DNA from: Colocasia esculenta
Lineage: Eukaryota; Streptophyta; Magnoliopsida; Alismatales; Araceae
NCBI GenBank assembly: GCA_014218235.1
Contig: CM024760.1
Span: forward strand, 143,483,245-143,547,244
Reading direction: 5' to 3'
DNA: 64,000 bases
How positions within the stretch are numbered: the stretch's first letter is position 1; the number at the start of each line of letters is the position of its first letter. The notes under the pieces are model-generated. The model saw nothing but the letters and a program-made list of their open reading frames with translations, was not told the DNA's origin and did no database searches. Made by a program: the position numbers and the translations under genes. Of this stretch, positions 42,640-55,400 are shown one piece after another.

Positions 42640-43977
42640 GAGTACATTCCGCAACGAAGTCTGCTAACGCCTGCGCCTTGACCGCCGTCCTCGGTCGGAA
42701 GCTGATGTCGAACTCACCAAGCTCTATCGCCCACTTAACAAGCCTGCCGGAAGCCTCCGGCCGCTGAAGGATGGATTTCAGCGGCTGATCGGTTAGAACC
42801 GTGACGAATGGGCCTGAAAATAGGGCCTAAGCTTCCGGGCAGCCGTGACGAGAGCAAGGGCGAGCTTTTCTGCTCGGGGGTACCTCCTTTCAGCTTCTTG
42901 GAGGACCCTGCTGATATAATACACCGGATGTTGCGCCGCTCCTTCTTCTCTGATCAAGACTGCGCTGATGGAGTGTTCGGTAACCGAGAGATACACGAAC
43001 AGAGGTTCCCCGAGCACAGGCTTTGAGAGAACAGGAGGGGCTGCCAAATATGCCTTCAGCTCGGTGAAGGCAGCCTCGCATTCATCAGTCCACCGTACTT
43101 GCCCCCTTGCTTCGAGGCGCTTTTAGGGCCTCGGAGCAACTTGAAGAAGTTAAAACTTCTTTCTGCTGCTCGGGACATGAACGGTTCAGTGCCGCAGATG
43201 CCCTGTCAGACGTTGGACGTCGCGTACTGTCTTTGGACTGCTCATCTCAAGCACGGCTTGGATTTTCTCCGGGTTTGCCTCTATTCCTCTGTTTGACACA
43301 AGGAAACCGAGGAACTTGCCCGACCGAACACCAAACGCGCACTTGGCAGGATTGAGTTTCATATTGTACTTTCGCAGAGTTGCGAAAGTTTCCTGGAGGT
43401 CGGAAATGTGGTCAATGCTCGGAAGCGTCTTGACCAGCATGTCATCAACATAGACCTCCATGTTGCGCCTGATCTGCTGCTCGAACATCTTGTTGACCAG
43501 CCGCTGGTAAGTTGCGCCCGCGTTCTTTAGGCCGAAAGGCATTCTGGTAAAACAGTATAAGCCTAGGTCTGTGACGAACGTCGTGGCGTCTTGATCTGGG
43601 GGATGCATACTGATCTGGTGGTAACCAGAGTAGGCGTCCAAAAAGCTGAGGAGCTCGTGACCGGAAGTAGCATCCACCAGCTGATCAATGCGCGGCAGAG
43701 GGAAGTTGTCCTTGGGCGTTGCTTTATTGAGATCCTTGTAATCGACGCACACACGCCATTTACCGTTGGCCTTGCGCACGAGGACCACATTGGAGATCCA
43801 CCTTGGGTATTGGGCTTCTCGGAGGAGCCCAACAGTTCGGCTTTGACTACGTGATCCTGAATCACGGTCTGCCGTTCTCGGTTCACAGGTCGCCTCCTTT
43901 GTTGAACTGGTGGAATCCGGGGATCCAGACGGAGGCGATGCACCATTTCTCCGGGGGAATGCCCGGAAGCTCATCAT
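42640..43977 (-). pseudogene. Reverse transcriptase and first RNase H of element G
   Basis: Minus-strand frame 43977-43186 carries the RT: YPRWISNVVLVRKANGKWRV, CVDYKDLNKATPKDNFPLPR, and the catalytic YVDDMLVK. Then come GFLVSNRGIEANPEKI and the connection RLTGHLRH. After a frameshift the first RNase H (RT-linked type) follows at 43047-42793: GEPLFVYLSVTEHSISAVLI and HPVYYISRVLQEAERRYPRA. Expected DASE-type text reads VTEHS, so the first catalytic Asp is not conserved. Further decayed coding reaches 42640. Confidence 0.9.
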
Positions 43978-44737
43978 CAGACCAGGCGAACACGTCCAAA
44001 TTGGCCAGCAGGAAGGCAGTGTAGCGTTGCTGCTCGGCCTCTGTTAACAAGGCGCCAATGTATAAGACGTGTTCGGGGTCATCGTCTACCTGGACGGGAA
44101 TTAGATCTTCAGCAGGCGCTCCTCGGCTGGTAGAAGGCTGATCGGATGTTGGCTGGGCTGGGTCTGCGAGTGGTTGCTTGTCTCTTAAAGAGAGGACATA
44201 GCAACGGCGAGACTCGCGCTGACACCCGAGCACTTCGCCAACTCCGCTCGGGGTTGGGAACTTCATCTTCTGATGGAGTGACGAAGGTACCGCTTTGATG
44301 CGCCCGATCAGACCTCTGCCGAGGATGGCGTTGTATCCAGGCATGTTGTTGATGACCAAGAAGTCCACAATCTTGGTCACAATCCTTGGAGCCGTCCCTA
44401 AAGTGATCGGGAGGCGAACTCTTCCCATGGGCTGAACCGAAACTCCCGAAAAGCTGAACAGAGGCGAGTTTATAGGGGCGAGTTGATCAGTTTTCAGGCC
44501 CATGAGGACGAAACAATCGTAAGCCAAGACATCGGGGACGCTTCCATTATCCACCAGAATCCGGCGCACATTACAGTGATTGATGGTGGCCGAAATGACC
44601 AACGCATCGGTGTGTGGGGTCGTAACCCCTACAAGATCTTCGTCCGAGAAGGTTATAGCCTCCTCGGGCTGTGCGTGTGCAGGACTGGTGGGATATGGAG
44701 CTGGCCGAGGTTCCGAAGGCCTATCTACAACATGCAC
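43978..44737 (-). pseudogene. Aspartic protease region of element G
   Basis: Minus-strand frame 44737-43883. The active-site segment reads RRILVDNGSVPDVLAYD, where this family has D-x-G-S-S. SVQPMGRVRLPITLG, FLVINNMPGYNAILGRGLIG and VPSSLHQKMKFPTPSGVGEV follow; this is the usual Tat protease pattern. It runs into the RT start (DVFAWSDDELPGIPPEKWC). Confidence 0.88.
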
Positions 44738-46373
44738 TCCTTGCGTAGTCGCGTCGGCTTCGAGTGCTTTCTCCGCCTGCGCCGAAGCCTCCCGCGATCA
44801 CATTGATCTCCTGCCCATTGGGCTCATTGTTGATCAGCTGCTCGGGAGTCCGCTCTCGGCGTCTGGGGCGCTCCTCATTTCGGCGCACGAACCGTCCAAG
44901 GTAGCCACGCTTGATAAGGTCTTCGATTTCGTCTTTAAGCTGGCGGCACTCGGAGGTGTCGTGGTCGTGGTCGCGATGGAAGCGATAGTACTTGTTCTGG
45001 TCGCGCTCCGGGGGTCGGAGCGCATCCTCTGTGGCCACCGAACATATGCTTCGTTCCTGATCTCCGCCAGGATCTGTTCGGGTGCCACAGTGAGGGGGGT
45101 GTAGTTGGTGAAGGGGCGCGGACGGCGCGGAGAGTCACCGTTGCATCGTCCCTTCTTCCGATCACGGTCGGAACCGTTGTCGGAAGGCCTCTTCTTATCC
45201 GACTGCTCCCCTTGCTCGGCCTACTTGCTGCTAGGCTCTCCTCGCAAGCCGCGTGTCGCTGTGCGATGGAGAGCAGCTCGGCAAGGGTGGCAGGCTGCTG
45301 GACGCCGAGGGTCCTCTGCAAAAGCCGTCGCGGGTGCCCTGAATAAGGGCATTGGTCGCCAGAGGGACGTCCAGGCGCGAGATGCGAAGCGCCTCTGTTC
45401 GGAACCTCTTAACGAAATCCCAGAGCGCCTCGCCCTTCTTCTGACGAACGGCCAAGAGAGAAGCCGCCGTTCGCGGCTGCGACCTTCCACCAAGGAAGTT
45501 GTCCCGAAAGGACTTCTTCAATTGGCGGAAGGAGGTGATGGAGCCCGCAGGGAGGGTCTCGAACCAGGCCCTGGCAGTCTCCTTAAGAGTTGCAGGGAAG
45601 GCCCTGCATTTGGCCGCATCTGATGCTCCATGGAACACCATGTGCGACTCAAAGCCGTGGATGTGGTCGGCAGATCGGTGGTGCCGTTGTAGGGTGCGAT
45701 GGTGGGTAGAGGGAGCTTGGAAGAGACCTGAGCTTCCAGGATCTCCCTTCTGAAAGGGGAGCGGAAGTCCAGGTCATCTTCCGCTGGAGCTTTCCTCTCT
45801 GCGCGCTGGACCATCGCGTCCACGCGGCGCTCGAGGTCGACCACACGCAACAGGCGCCTGGCGAGCTCCTGTTCGGAATTGGCGGGGCCCCCTCGTCTGG
45901 ACTCGTGGGAGTTGACTCCCACGACCGATCGTGGCGGATGGGGGGAGGCAACAGAGCGACGGGGCAAATGTCCGCGGTGCTCCGGTGCCCGCTCCTCGGA
46001 CGGAGCTCGATGCGACCGACGCGGTGAGTCTGCCTGCTGCTCTTGAGGCGCGGGGAGGACGCGAGAACGCCGATGCGACGACGCCACCTGCCGCTCTCAC
46101 TATAGGGGGACCTCGGGCTGGTGGTTCAACCAGCTGAGCCTGCAGGGCAAAACAAACACCTGTTAACTGCTGCATCTGCCCCCGAAGCTCTGCTACTTCG
46201 AGAACAGTTGCCGGCGTGGCGACCGCCGGCGCGGGGACGTCATTATTGTTGATGCCCGTAAGGGCGATGTTGACGTCGACAGGAGTAGACTGGAGAGGAG
46301 AATTCGTCTGTGAGCAGCGAGATCTGGTCGCCCTACTCCCTGCGTTCTGGTGAGAGGATCGTCCGCGAGCCAT
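44738..46373 (-). pseudogene. Gag of element G
   Basis: Minus strand. The ATG at 46373-46371 is only 30 nt from the 5' LTR and about 10 nt from the primer site. The N-terminal part is VLEVAELRGQMQQLTGVCFA. The capsid region (retrotrans_gag type) includes AFPATLKETARAWFETLPAG and LKKSFRDNFLGG (45641-45231). A Cys/His segment follows (YRFHRDHDHDTSECRQLKDE, 45038-44721). The reading frame changes at least four times (46087, 45641, 45321 and 45038 frames), so it is a pseudogene. Confidence 0.85.
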
Positions 46374-46382
46374 GGCTATGTC

Positions 46383-46401
46383 GTTCCCACAGACGGCGCC
46401 A
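46383..46401 (-). promoter_or_regulatory. Primer binding site of element G (not iMet)
   Basis: On the minus strand TGGCGCCGTCTGTGGGAAC begins two bases after the 5' LTR end. It differs from the initiator-Met site of the other elements here. This type is common in Tat elements; I do not assign the tRNA. Confidence 0.75.
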
Positions 46402-46403
46402 AA

Positions 46404-47113
46404 TGTGGTGGTATGTTCCTGTTTGGGACGGAGCCAAACGGGCCTCCCTAAAGAAGATGGGGAAGACGAACGCCGGTGCGGACGGAAGCCTGCAAAACTA
46501 GAGTTGGATCAGGGGGCTCGGTGAAGACCGGGAAAACCCTCGATGCCTAAGTTAGTGAGGGGCTTGTAAGGCAAGGGGTTTGAATGCGTAAGGGTGTGTT
46601 CGCGTGAGAGAGAACGTACCAGAGCATGGTCCTGTACCTGTACCTTTATAGGCATAGGTGCGGAGGCAATCGTGCGTAATGGTGGTAGATCGTACTGAAA
46701 AGGCGCCTATATGGGTGCACATAACGGAAGGAGTTATGCACCCAGATGTCTGTTGAGATGCCAGGCAATTAACGCGCCTCTTGATGATGGGGCGCGTGGC
46801 CGAGGACGGTTATAACCGTCACGAGAATACGGAGAGCTGTTCGGCAACCTCCGGACAAGATCGAGCAGGTGACTCGCGTGGTGATGGAACGCGCTGATCG
46901 GTAGCGTCCGTAGTTGTTCGGCATGAAGGACAAATGACCTGCTCGGGGATACACTGCTGCGGAGCTCGACGACGTCGATCACGGGGGTCATACATCGAGG
47001 TCTTCGAATCGCCCCGATGAGGACGGGGCCCTTGAAATGGTGTCACGTTGTTGACAGAACACGGAGGGCCATAATGGGCATCATGGGCCTAGGGACCAGA
47101 TTTGGCCACCACA
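46404..47113 (-). repeat. 5' LTR of element G
   Basis: 710 bp. The minus-strand TATA box CCTATAAAGG is at about 46653-46644, giving a start near 46615. It pairs with 37063-37799 at an estimated 95% identity by eye. Confidence 0.94.
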
Positions 47114-47192
47114 ATATGATTTATATTGAATTTAGAAGAGCCATGTGTCATCTAGTATCAACCCTGAAAAAAAGGGAAAAACCCGGACCGTC

Positions 47193-47230
47193 CCTGATAT
47201 CGCGGCGGCGCGATACGCCGCGATAACAGG
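47193..47230 (+). repeat. Inverted repeat with 10-nt spacer in F
   Basis: CCTGATATCGCGGC (47193-47206), a 10-nt spacer, then GCCGCGATAACAGG (47217-47230). The arms match at 13 of 14 positions. Confidence 0.85.
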
Positions 47231-49377
47231 AGGGTCGGGTGGCCGCCAGGTCGCGTCTTGTACGCGGCGGGCCTCGCCACCGCGTTCCCTTCCCAGACCG
47301 AGCCAGACCGGCCGTTCCACCTGTCGCGCCCGGCCGCCCCTACGCGATTTGAATCGCGACGGTAAGTCCGCCGCGTTTTCATGAATCCGATCAGAATGGA
47401 AAAATTATGCATATGCCTGTGTTTAAGCTTTATACCCCTAATTAGCCATGATTAAACCATGATATAGTTAACCCGACTTGGCAAGTTAATAAATGGCATT
47501 AATGATATAAATTTAATTATTTTAAAAGGACATTTGCACGACTTGACATATCCTCAAGATTTTTTTACACTTACACACACATGACTTTATTAATTGCCAT
47601 TTGACCCTAATAATTTATGCAATAATGTATCTAGTAACTTAGCGAAATAAATGACTAAATTACCCTATTTTATTAAATACAATTGTTTCTGTTTTTACTC
47701 ACGCATTTTAAATATGGTTATCGTTTTCCCTCGGCCTTCGAGCACTCGAGGCACGACGGACCCGTTTTACACACTTTCCCTTGACTTGGACCACCTCTCC
47801 ACCGGGAATACTCTCGAATGGACTAGGGAATCCTTGTCAAGACCTCCGTAAGTTTTTGGCTTTGGCGCACGTCCATTGCCGACGAGCTGGCTGTACCCTT
47901 TAAATCCTGTTACACTCTTAGGATCAGTACGATCCAAACGGCCTTAGTAAGATCTCTCTTATCTTGTGATCACGCCGGACCACCTGGCCAGTGTTCTTAG
48001 CACGGCTAGTGGGCGGTGGTGACTTCTTCTACCAGACTGCCGATACCCGACCTGGTGTTGTGCAACAGTTACTATCGTGGTTTATCGTTATTTTACGATT
48101 ATACCCCTATCTCATCTACTATCCTTGTACTCTCATCTATTCACGTTCACACTACTATCTCGTCTATTCATCTAGTACTTTCTTGAGACTCTTGAGCTGT
48201 TGTGGCTCCCATTACTTGTACTGTACATGACTGTCTAGCGCCATAATATGGGTCCGGTGACCCTCCTGACTTGAATGTATAATTGTGCAAGGCAGAGTGT
48301 CCGAGGGGCTCCAATCTAGTCCTGGGGGTAGAGAGCCACCCGAAAATACCTGCAGGGGCTATTGACGGTGTTCTGCATTGCACCGGTTCTGACTATCTCG
48401 ACATTGGCTAGACACCTAACTGTTATACTATTAGTCTGAGGAGTTCAGACGTACTGTACCATTTCGGTGCTATTATTGTGCTAGCACTGACTGTTATAAC
48501 ATTAGTTTGAGGAGTTCAGACAAAATGTACTATCGTTAAATGGCTACTGTCCCAAAGTGACTATTGCCGTACTCGACTAGTGCACCGTGGTGCAACCATA
48601 CATGTTATCTCTTTACACGCCATCTCTTTACATGTAATCTCGTTACACGCTATCTTGATATACAAGCTATCTCGTTACACGCCACCTTGATACAAGCTAT
48701 CCTATTACATGTCATTTTGATACACGCTATCTTGTTATACACTATCTTGTTACACTCTATCTCGTTATATGGTCAATTCTCTAACGTCCTAGTTTTGCAA
48801 TATTCTTGTGAAATGTATTATCGTTCACGTGTTATCGCATGCTATCATTCTTTTGATATAGTATGTCATCAATCTCTCGTTATCTTGTACTATTACTCTC
48901 TTGACTATACTTGATCGTTCTCTCTAGTTAACATACATTACAAGACATTAATCACTTAAAGCATGCTTGTTTACACGAGATATTAAGTCCTGCTGAGCGT
49001 TATCGCTCACCCTTCGTTATTTGTTATTGTGTTTTCAGGTAAGTCAAGTGACGACCTTACACACAACAACGGGATTGGACTGGAGTGATGAGCGTCCTGA
49101 AGTCATAGCGATGGAATGTCCTTAGTACCTTAGAGTCTAGTTAGATATTTGCTTTAGATTTCTTTTCCAATGTAATAATGTCATTGAGCCCTATGTTTTA
49201 GCTCTGAATTAGTGGTTGTAATAGTTTAGATGAATTATCAATAAAATGATGAGTTTTATTGCAATTATTGTTCATTAGTTGCTCTGATATTTGTGAATGT
49301 ATGCGCAATTTACATTACCATACTCGTTGTTCATGCCTCCCCGATTTATTCCGCTGCTAAATTAGCGGGGCATGACA

Positions 49378-50756
49378 TGCACGTATAGGCAGCCCCTTCT
49401 TGGGAGATCGAAAACTCACGGCCGGTCATTCCGTATCGACAGTCTAGTGACCTTTCTCTTAAGACCTCCGTAAATCTCCATACTTCGTGGATTCCCTCAC
49501 GGACACCGAGTTGGTTGTACCATTGAAGTTCCCTGGAGATAGAATGCATTTCCTCTCTTCTCTTGCTCTCGTGAGTGTGATTTATAATCTTGACTTAATC
49601 CATTAATGTAAAGAGTGAACTAAAGTTTAAATCATGTCGTTATGCTACCGAAACTATCTCATTATCATGAAATCATGTTCACTTTACTTGCTACTTCTTC
49701 ACATCATTATCATGAACATGACATTACAATTGCTTACATCTTGAAACTCTTATTGGCCATTAATGTACTGTGGGTATCAACATTTGAAATTAAGTGAGAT
49801 GCTGATCAGGCACGGCGAGTGTCCAAGGGCTCTAGTCTAGCCCCAACAACAGAGAGTTGGAAATATACTGTTAACCATGGGGTATAATGATTACTGGCGT
49901 TGCATTTACACTGGGAGTACTTGCGTGTTGAATGATAGATACAATAACCACATACACGTGTCCTAGTGTGCATTTCAAGGTTGATCTTTCCTTGGTGTAC
50001 ATTAGTGTCTTCATGCTTGATTAGTGTTACATGATCGTACTTACTTGCATGATATGGCCATGCTGCAATTATTGCAACTAAGTGATATCTTGAGTTCTTA
50101 CAAACTCTTGACATCTCATGATCTTAAAGTGAAGTGCTATCTCGCGTACTTGTTCAAAGTGATCTATTACCAAGTTCTATCTTGATACCTTGTTCTAGGT
50201 CTTGCTCTATCATGATCATTCAATCTATCTTGTTCATGTATCGTGTTTAATGAGATTTATCGTTCATTCATATCTTGAAAATCGTGCTTACCTAGTTCTA
50301 AATTGTTAATCACTTATATTATTGCCCGCACATTGAGATATAAATCCTACTGGGCTAGTTTGCCCATTCCCTACTTTTAACATTCTAGGTGACTATGAAG
50401 TTGAATAAGGAGACCAAGTCGAGGATGGGAATGCGTCCGAGTGAAGAGTGTTCCAATCTAGCTGCTATTCTTAGTTTACTTGAGTGTTAGAACATGTAGT
50501 AGGTAGTGAGGTCGTATGTACTTTTCTTTTTATTTCAACTATGAAAGAGTTGTATTAGTTCCATTTGAAATAAGACAAAGTTTGAGATTTGAATACCAAG
50601 TTAGTGATGCTTATTTGGGCCCAATTATGTTTGTGTTGTGAACACATCTAGTGCTTGCTAGCTAGAGACTTATTTGCCGACTGCTCACGTCTCGGAATAT
50701 CGACTTTACTATTTATCTCAAATAATATTCCGCTGCGTAATTCTTGGGACGTGACA
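49378..50756 (+). repeat. 5' LTR of element E, second segment
   Basis: Begins with the right TSD copy of F (TGCAC), so E resumes at 49383, and ends GGGACGTGACA at 50756. CTACTGGGC...GCCCATTCCC and a TTCTAGGTGACTATG motif near 50345-50400 match a conserved block near the 3' end of F (48990-49060) and J (55190-55260). Confidence 0.9.
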
Positions 50757-50762
50757 GTTTAG

Positions 50763-50774
50763 TGGTATCAGAGC
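50763..50774 (+). promoter_or_regulatory. Primer binding site of element E (tRNA-iMet)
   Basis: TGGTATCAGAGC, six bases after the LTR end at 50756. Confidence 0.93.
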
Positions 50775-50995
50775 CTTAGAAATAATAGGAATATTTAAGT
50801 CCTAGGTTTAAGTGACACAATAGAAACTTACATCATGGATTATACATATAGTACCTGGTGAGATTGGGTAGAGAGGGGAAAATATGTTAGAATGAACTAA
50901 GCACTCCTACCCATTGACTCTTACAATGTATCTAGAGACATTAATTGGTTTCTATCCTTTTCTCAGGAACCTCATAACTCTCTTACTCAACCACA

Positions 50996-52499
50996 ATGGC
51001 ATGCAATCAATGGCAGGCCATGGAAGAAATAGTAGCAGGATTAACCTAGGCGCTACATAACGTAGTTCAAGCTGGGAACCAAGCAGTTGCCGCCCGGAAT
51101 AGTGCGGGCGACTTACATCGCAACTTTAGAAGTAAGAATCCTCCTCTCTTCTTTGGATCCTTTGATCCAGATAAGGCGGATAATTGGCTAGAGGAGATGG
51201 AACGTATATTCCAAGTTATGCAATGCACAAACCGGGAGAAGGTGATACTAGCCACTTTCCAATTTACCAAAGACGCTAGGGCTTGGTGGAAGGCCACATC
51301 GACTCACCTACCTAACGCAGCTGAACTAGAATGGGCTGGTTTTTTGGAGGTATTCCGGGGAAAGTACTTCTCGGAAAGGGTGAAAGAGAAGAAGGTTGTG
51401 GAATTTGTAGCACTTAAGCAAAAAGGAATGACTGTGGCGGATTATGAAGCCCAGTTTGCCCGTCTATCTGTCTATGCCCCATATGTGGTGGGAACTGAGA
51501 GGCTTAAGGCCAACAGGTTCATGGATGGGCTCCGGCCCATGTTCATTGAAAAGCTCAGACAACACAACATTCAAACTTACAGTGAGATGGTCCAAAGAGC
51601 TCAGCTGGTGGAAGACACCATGGCTAAGGTAGAGGGGATGAAAGGAAAGGACATGGCAAGGCAAGTCATTGTAAAGAAAGGAGCGGCCAACAATGCGGCA
51701 ACTTTCCGAAACAACACCAACAACAACCAATACAACAACAACAAAAGACCAAGCACAAGGAAAGACTATAATATGGACAAGAAGGTCAAGGCAGAGGGAA
51801 GGCAGTTGGATGAGAACTGTAGATTCTGTGATAAACCAGGGCACTGAGCAGAAGAGTGCTAAAAGAAGCTCGGAGCATGTCTGAGGTGTGGTGGTAGAGA
51901 CCACCGTATACCTGACTGTCCAATGTTAAAGGACCAACTAGGAAAGGCCCAGAATGTACCATGGCGTTAGGGACGCCTTAATGCTATTTTAGAAGCTGAC
52001 CTACCCGAGGAAGGGGGTATGGTGGAAGGTACCGTTCTTATACACTCTCAGCCTGCTTTTGTTCTTATTGATACTGGAGCTGCATATTCATTTATTTCCA
52101 CCATATTTGTTGCAACTCTACCAAATAAACATGTACCCATGAAATCCAAGATCACTGTAGCCTCTCCCCTTGGCTCGGAATCTAAGCTCACACACGACCT
52201 ACCAAATTGTGAAACCATGATTGGAGGGCACAATCTCCCCACCAATCTCATCTGTCTAGACATGAAGGGCTATGATGTCATATTGGGTGTCGATTGGTTA
52301 ATCGAATATGATGCCAATGTAAATTGTCATCATAGGAGGGTCACCTTCAAAAGACCAAACCTTCCAACCCTTTCACTACTTGGCACCTGCTATCATAAAC
52401 ACCCTATCTTGATATCCTCCCTAAAAGCTTCTAAGCTGATCAACCAGGGTTGTGATGCTTTCCTAGTTTTGGTCATGGCGACTGAAAAGAAGAAACTGT
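50996..52499 (+). pseudogene. Gag-protease of element E
   Basis: One frame with stops only. ATG at 50996; TAG at 51047-51049, where Gln (CAG) would fit. Capsid domain: FGSFDPDKADNWLEEMERIF and FTKDARAWWKATSTHLP. Zinc finger CRFCDKPGH followed by stop codons, then a second one, CLRCGGRDHRIPDC (about 51880-51920). Protease FVLIDTGAAYSFIS with the DTG catalytic triad (about 52060-52100) and MKGYDVILGVDWLIEYDANV. It is cut at 52496 by the solo LTR J; the codons before the cut (ATEKKK) continue at 55589 (PTLEDIPIAREYPDVF). Confidence 0.9.
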
Positions 52500-55400
52500 A
52501 ACGTAGAGCATTTTTTGGATCTTCGTGGATTGTTGTTTAGTGGTAGTTTGAATCCGCATTTATTGGTTTTGGTATGGTGCTCATGACCAATGTGGGGTCA
52601 TTGGGTCTTGGTTGTGGTTTCCGTGCGTTGTATGGAGCTTAGTGGGCCGGAAGGTTAAGCCCGTAGTGCCCGTTAGTTCACTAGATGTGAACGCGACGGG
52701 GGTGTAGGTCGCGTTCTGAACGCGACGGCAGTGGGGGTCGCGTTCTGGTTGCCGACGTCTGCATGTGCGCTGCGTCGCACACTGGGGTGGCCTGCTGACG
52801 TCAGGAGTGGGAAGGCGATGCCCTAGTCCGTCGTGACAAGGTCGCAACGGGGAGGTACGTCGCGTTCCCAACCGCTGTGTGATTTTTAAGAAGGTTGGCT
52901 GAACAGAGCTTTCACAAGCTCTGCTCGACCCAGGGAAGGAGCTGTGGCAGATTTCGAGGTGATTCGGCGTTCCGGCGTGGTGTTCGACGTGCTCTCGACG
53001 TGAGGACGTCGCATGGAGCGGGGGAGACGTCGTGCCGTAGCCGGTTTATGCGTTCTTCGTGGAGGTAGGGAGATTCCACCATGTTTGATTGTGTGGATTA
53101 CATATTAGCTTATTTACTACTTTAAAAACAGTAGATACTATGTCTAGGAGGTGAAATGAGCATGAAAATTGGGTTGAAATCATGTTTAGGGTGGTTTGCA
53201 TGGAAAATCCGGAGATGGTTCCTGAATTAGGGTTTTCGCCTGAGAAGGCGACGGAACCCTGCTGTCGCGACCAGGTCGTGATAGGCCGACCCGTAGCGAC
53301 AGGGTTTCTTATCGCGACATGTCATGGCTTCGCGGTCAGAAGGCGGCCTTGTCCTCTGCCGCGATCACAGCCGAGGGTTCTATTTTGCATGCTTTTGGTG
53401 ATTTGGTTATCCAGATATCGACGTTTGACGTGTATGGATTTGGTGAGTGGTGCATTGGCACCCATAGCGTTCTGTGAGTGTGCTGCCCACGTGGTTAGTG
53501 GGTGGTTTACGTATGGTTTACGTAGTTGGTGTGGTGTTTTGGTAGTATGAATATGTGCATGGCACATAGTGTTGTGTTGACTGGGCAATGATGGTTCCAG
53601 TGTGAACTTAGCCTCAGTCTTGTGACGTCTTTTATGGCTTTACAGAGATGGTTTAATTAGTATAATGTAAGTAAGGTTAAGAGTTGGTGTATAGATAGTG
53701 TATATTGTATGTATGTGGCAAGGAGGTCACGTAATGACCAATGATAGGCCAGTTTATGATTGGTTATCGTGGTATACATGTGTGTTGGTGTGGAATAGCT
53801 TGTAGGTCACAAGGTGACCGGAGTCAAGCTATTCCTGACTTTTGTACCGTGGTTTGTAATAAAGAATATATAAGTATATATCGTGGTTTGTGCATTGCCG
53901 AGTGTGGTGGTTCAGCGCCTATTCTGGAATGCCTCTTCAGTTGGGTACCCCAGGTTTTGTGTGAGCTAGGCACCTGTGTGTGCTCGGGGCTTGTCTCGGT
54001 ACAGTGGTACCATCGAGGTCTTGTCGTCTTCCTGGACACCCTCGCTCTCGGGGAGAGTTGTCGTCCGGCTGAGGGAAAGACAGCAGGGGACAGCGACTTG
54101 TGAGAGTTTGTTGTTTGGTTGCTTGTAGCGCACTCATGGTTGGGGGTTACGGACACCAGTAGACATATTGGGCCCCAGCTAGTCCTGTTACTAGTGCCTC
54201 ACTTTAGGGAGCTCGGGCTAGAGTCTCTAAAGGTGCCAGGCATGGGCCTGCAGGGTGTGTGACCTGTAGGTTGTGGTGGTTTGGTTGGTCTCCACAGTTC
54301 TTTGGCTTTACTTGTGTTGTGGAGTGGCAGTTGGACCTTACGTCCGTGGCTGCGAGACTGAGAGGTAGTTCTTGTGTTGTGTTGTTCGGGTTGGATACTG
54401 GCGTCATGAACCAGTAGTCTGTCCCGTGTGGTGGCGTCGTGTTTTCCAGCTCGTGCTTTGCTATTGGTCGTAGCGTGTGTTGGTTGTGGTTTTACCCGTC
54501 GAGGTGTGCCATGGTGTTGGCACGGTTGTCGTTGTGGTTGGTGAGCGGAGACTCAATGGTTATGGTTTGACTGGTTGTGGTGTGCCCTGGTGGTGGCACA
54601 GTTGTGTCTATGTTTCAGTGGTGGTACCTCGAGATGGTAGCTACACGTACCATTTGTGGGTGCTGGTTTCTCATAGTACGCTGAGTACTAGCCTTTTCAG
54701 GTGGTGAAGTGGAGGTCTTGCGGTGAGACCTTCCACTTGTTGTGTTTTACCCTTCCTTGGGTGAGTTTCCGAATATGGTATAGTGTGTGATGGATTGGCA
54801 TCGTGGTAGCCAGTCCTGTTACTTAAGTGTGACATTCGATACATCGTGGTTTAAGGGTATAAAGGATTAGCTCTTAGTTAGCAGTCTTGTTACCCATGTG
54901 TTGGAGGCTTGCCAGTGAAGCTAGTAGCTTAGGCAATGGTTTGCCTGTGTGGCTTACAGCTTAAGCGATCAGCTGTTGAGGTGGTGTGCCATTGAGGCTT
55001 GTGGCCTAGGCTTTACAGATATTGGGCAGACTAGTAGCATGGTGCTAGTTCTTCTGTTTCTTATTCTTTCGGGATTTGTGTCAATTGATATAATTATGTT
55101 TTGCTGTGAGCATGATATGGCTTGGCTACTGGTGTTGCCAGTGAGACCCATTGGGTTGAGGTCCTCCCGTATTGTGTGTGGTTTTTGGGTGGTCCCCTAC
55201 TGAGCCAGTGACTTGTTGAGGCTCACTCCCTTACAGTTCTTTTCAGGGTTTATCGTTGGTGTGGCTTGTGGAGGTGTCATGGCAGACTTGTACCACCAGC
55301 AGTAGTGTTAGTATAGTTGTGTGAGCTTGTGCTCCCTCGGGGTATGCACCAGGTAGTTGTACTCTTTTTAATTTGGACATGTAATAATGTAATGGCACAG

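Larger units (their letters stand above)
37063..47113 (-). mobile_element. Tat-lineage Ty3/gypsy element G, minus strand, with antisense ORF
   Basis: 10,051 bp. LTRs 37063-37799 (3') and 46404-47113 (5'), both with TGTGGTGG...CCACCACA ends. The TSD is ATACG (37058-37062) and ATATG (47114-47118), one CG-to-TG difference. The order on the minus strand is gag, protease, RT, RNase H, a second RNase H, integrase. A plus-strand ORF lies between integrase and the 3' LTR. The second RNase H and the antisense ORF are hallmarks of the plant Tat clade. GC content is clearly higher than in the surrounding LTR. Confidence 0.95.
35194..49377 (+). mobile_element. Solo LTR F (gypsy type) inside E's LTR, itself split by G
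   Basis: Starts TGTAGTACCCCAG (35194) and ends GGGGCATGACA (49377). It is flanked by TGCAC at 35189-35193 and 49378-49382. With G and its TSD removed the LTR is about 4.1 kb. The start and end resemble those of E, so it is a related chromovirus family. There is no internal coding sequence, so it is a solo LTR. A perfect-arm inverted repeat with a 10-nt spacer is at 47193-47230, and CGCGATT/AATCGCG at 47343-47358. The remainder (35194-37062, 47119-49377) has no gene. Confidence 0.93.

Noticed and set aside
53182..54103. Cys/Trp-rich open frames in J
   Set aside because: J is a solo LTR proved by TSD and by rejoining of E's pol. The frames have no family features.
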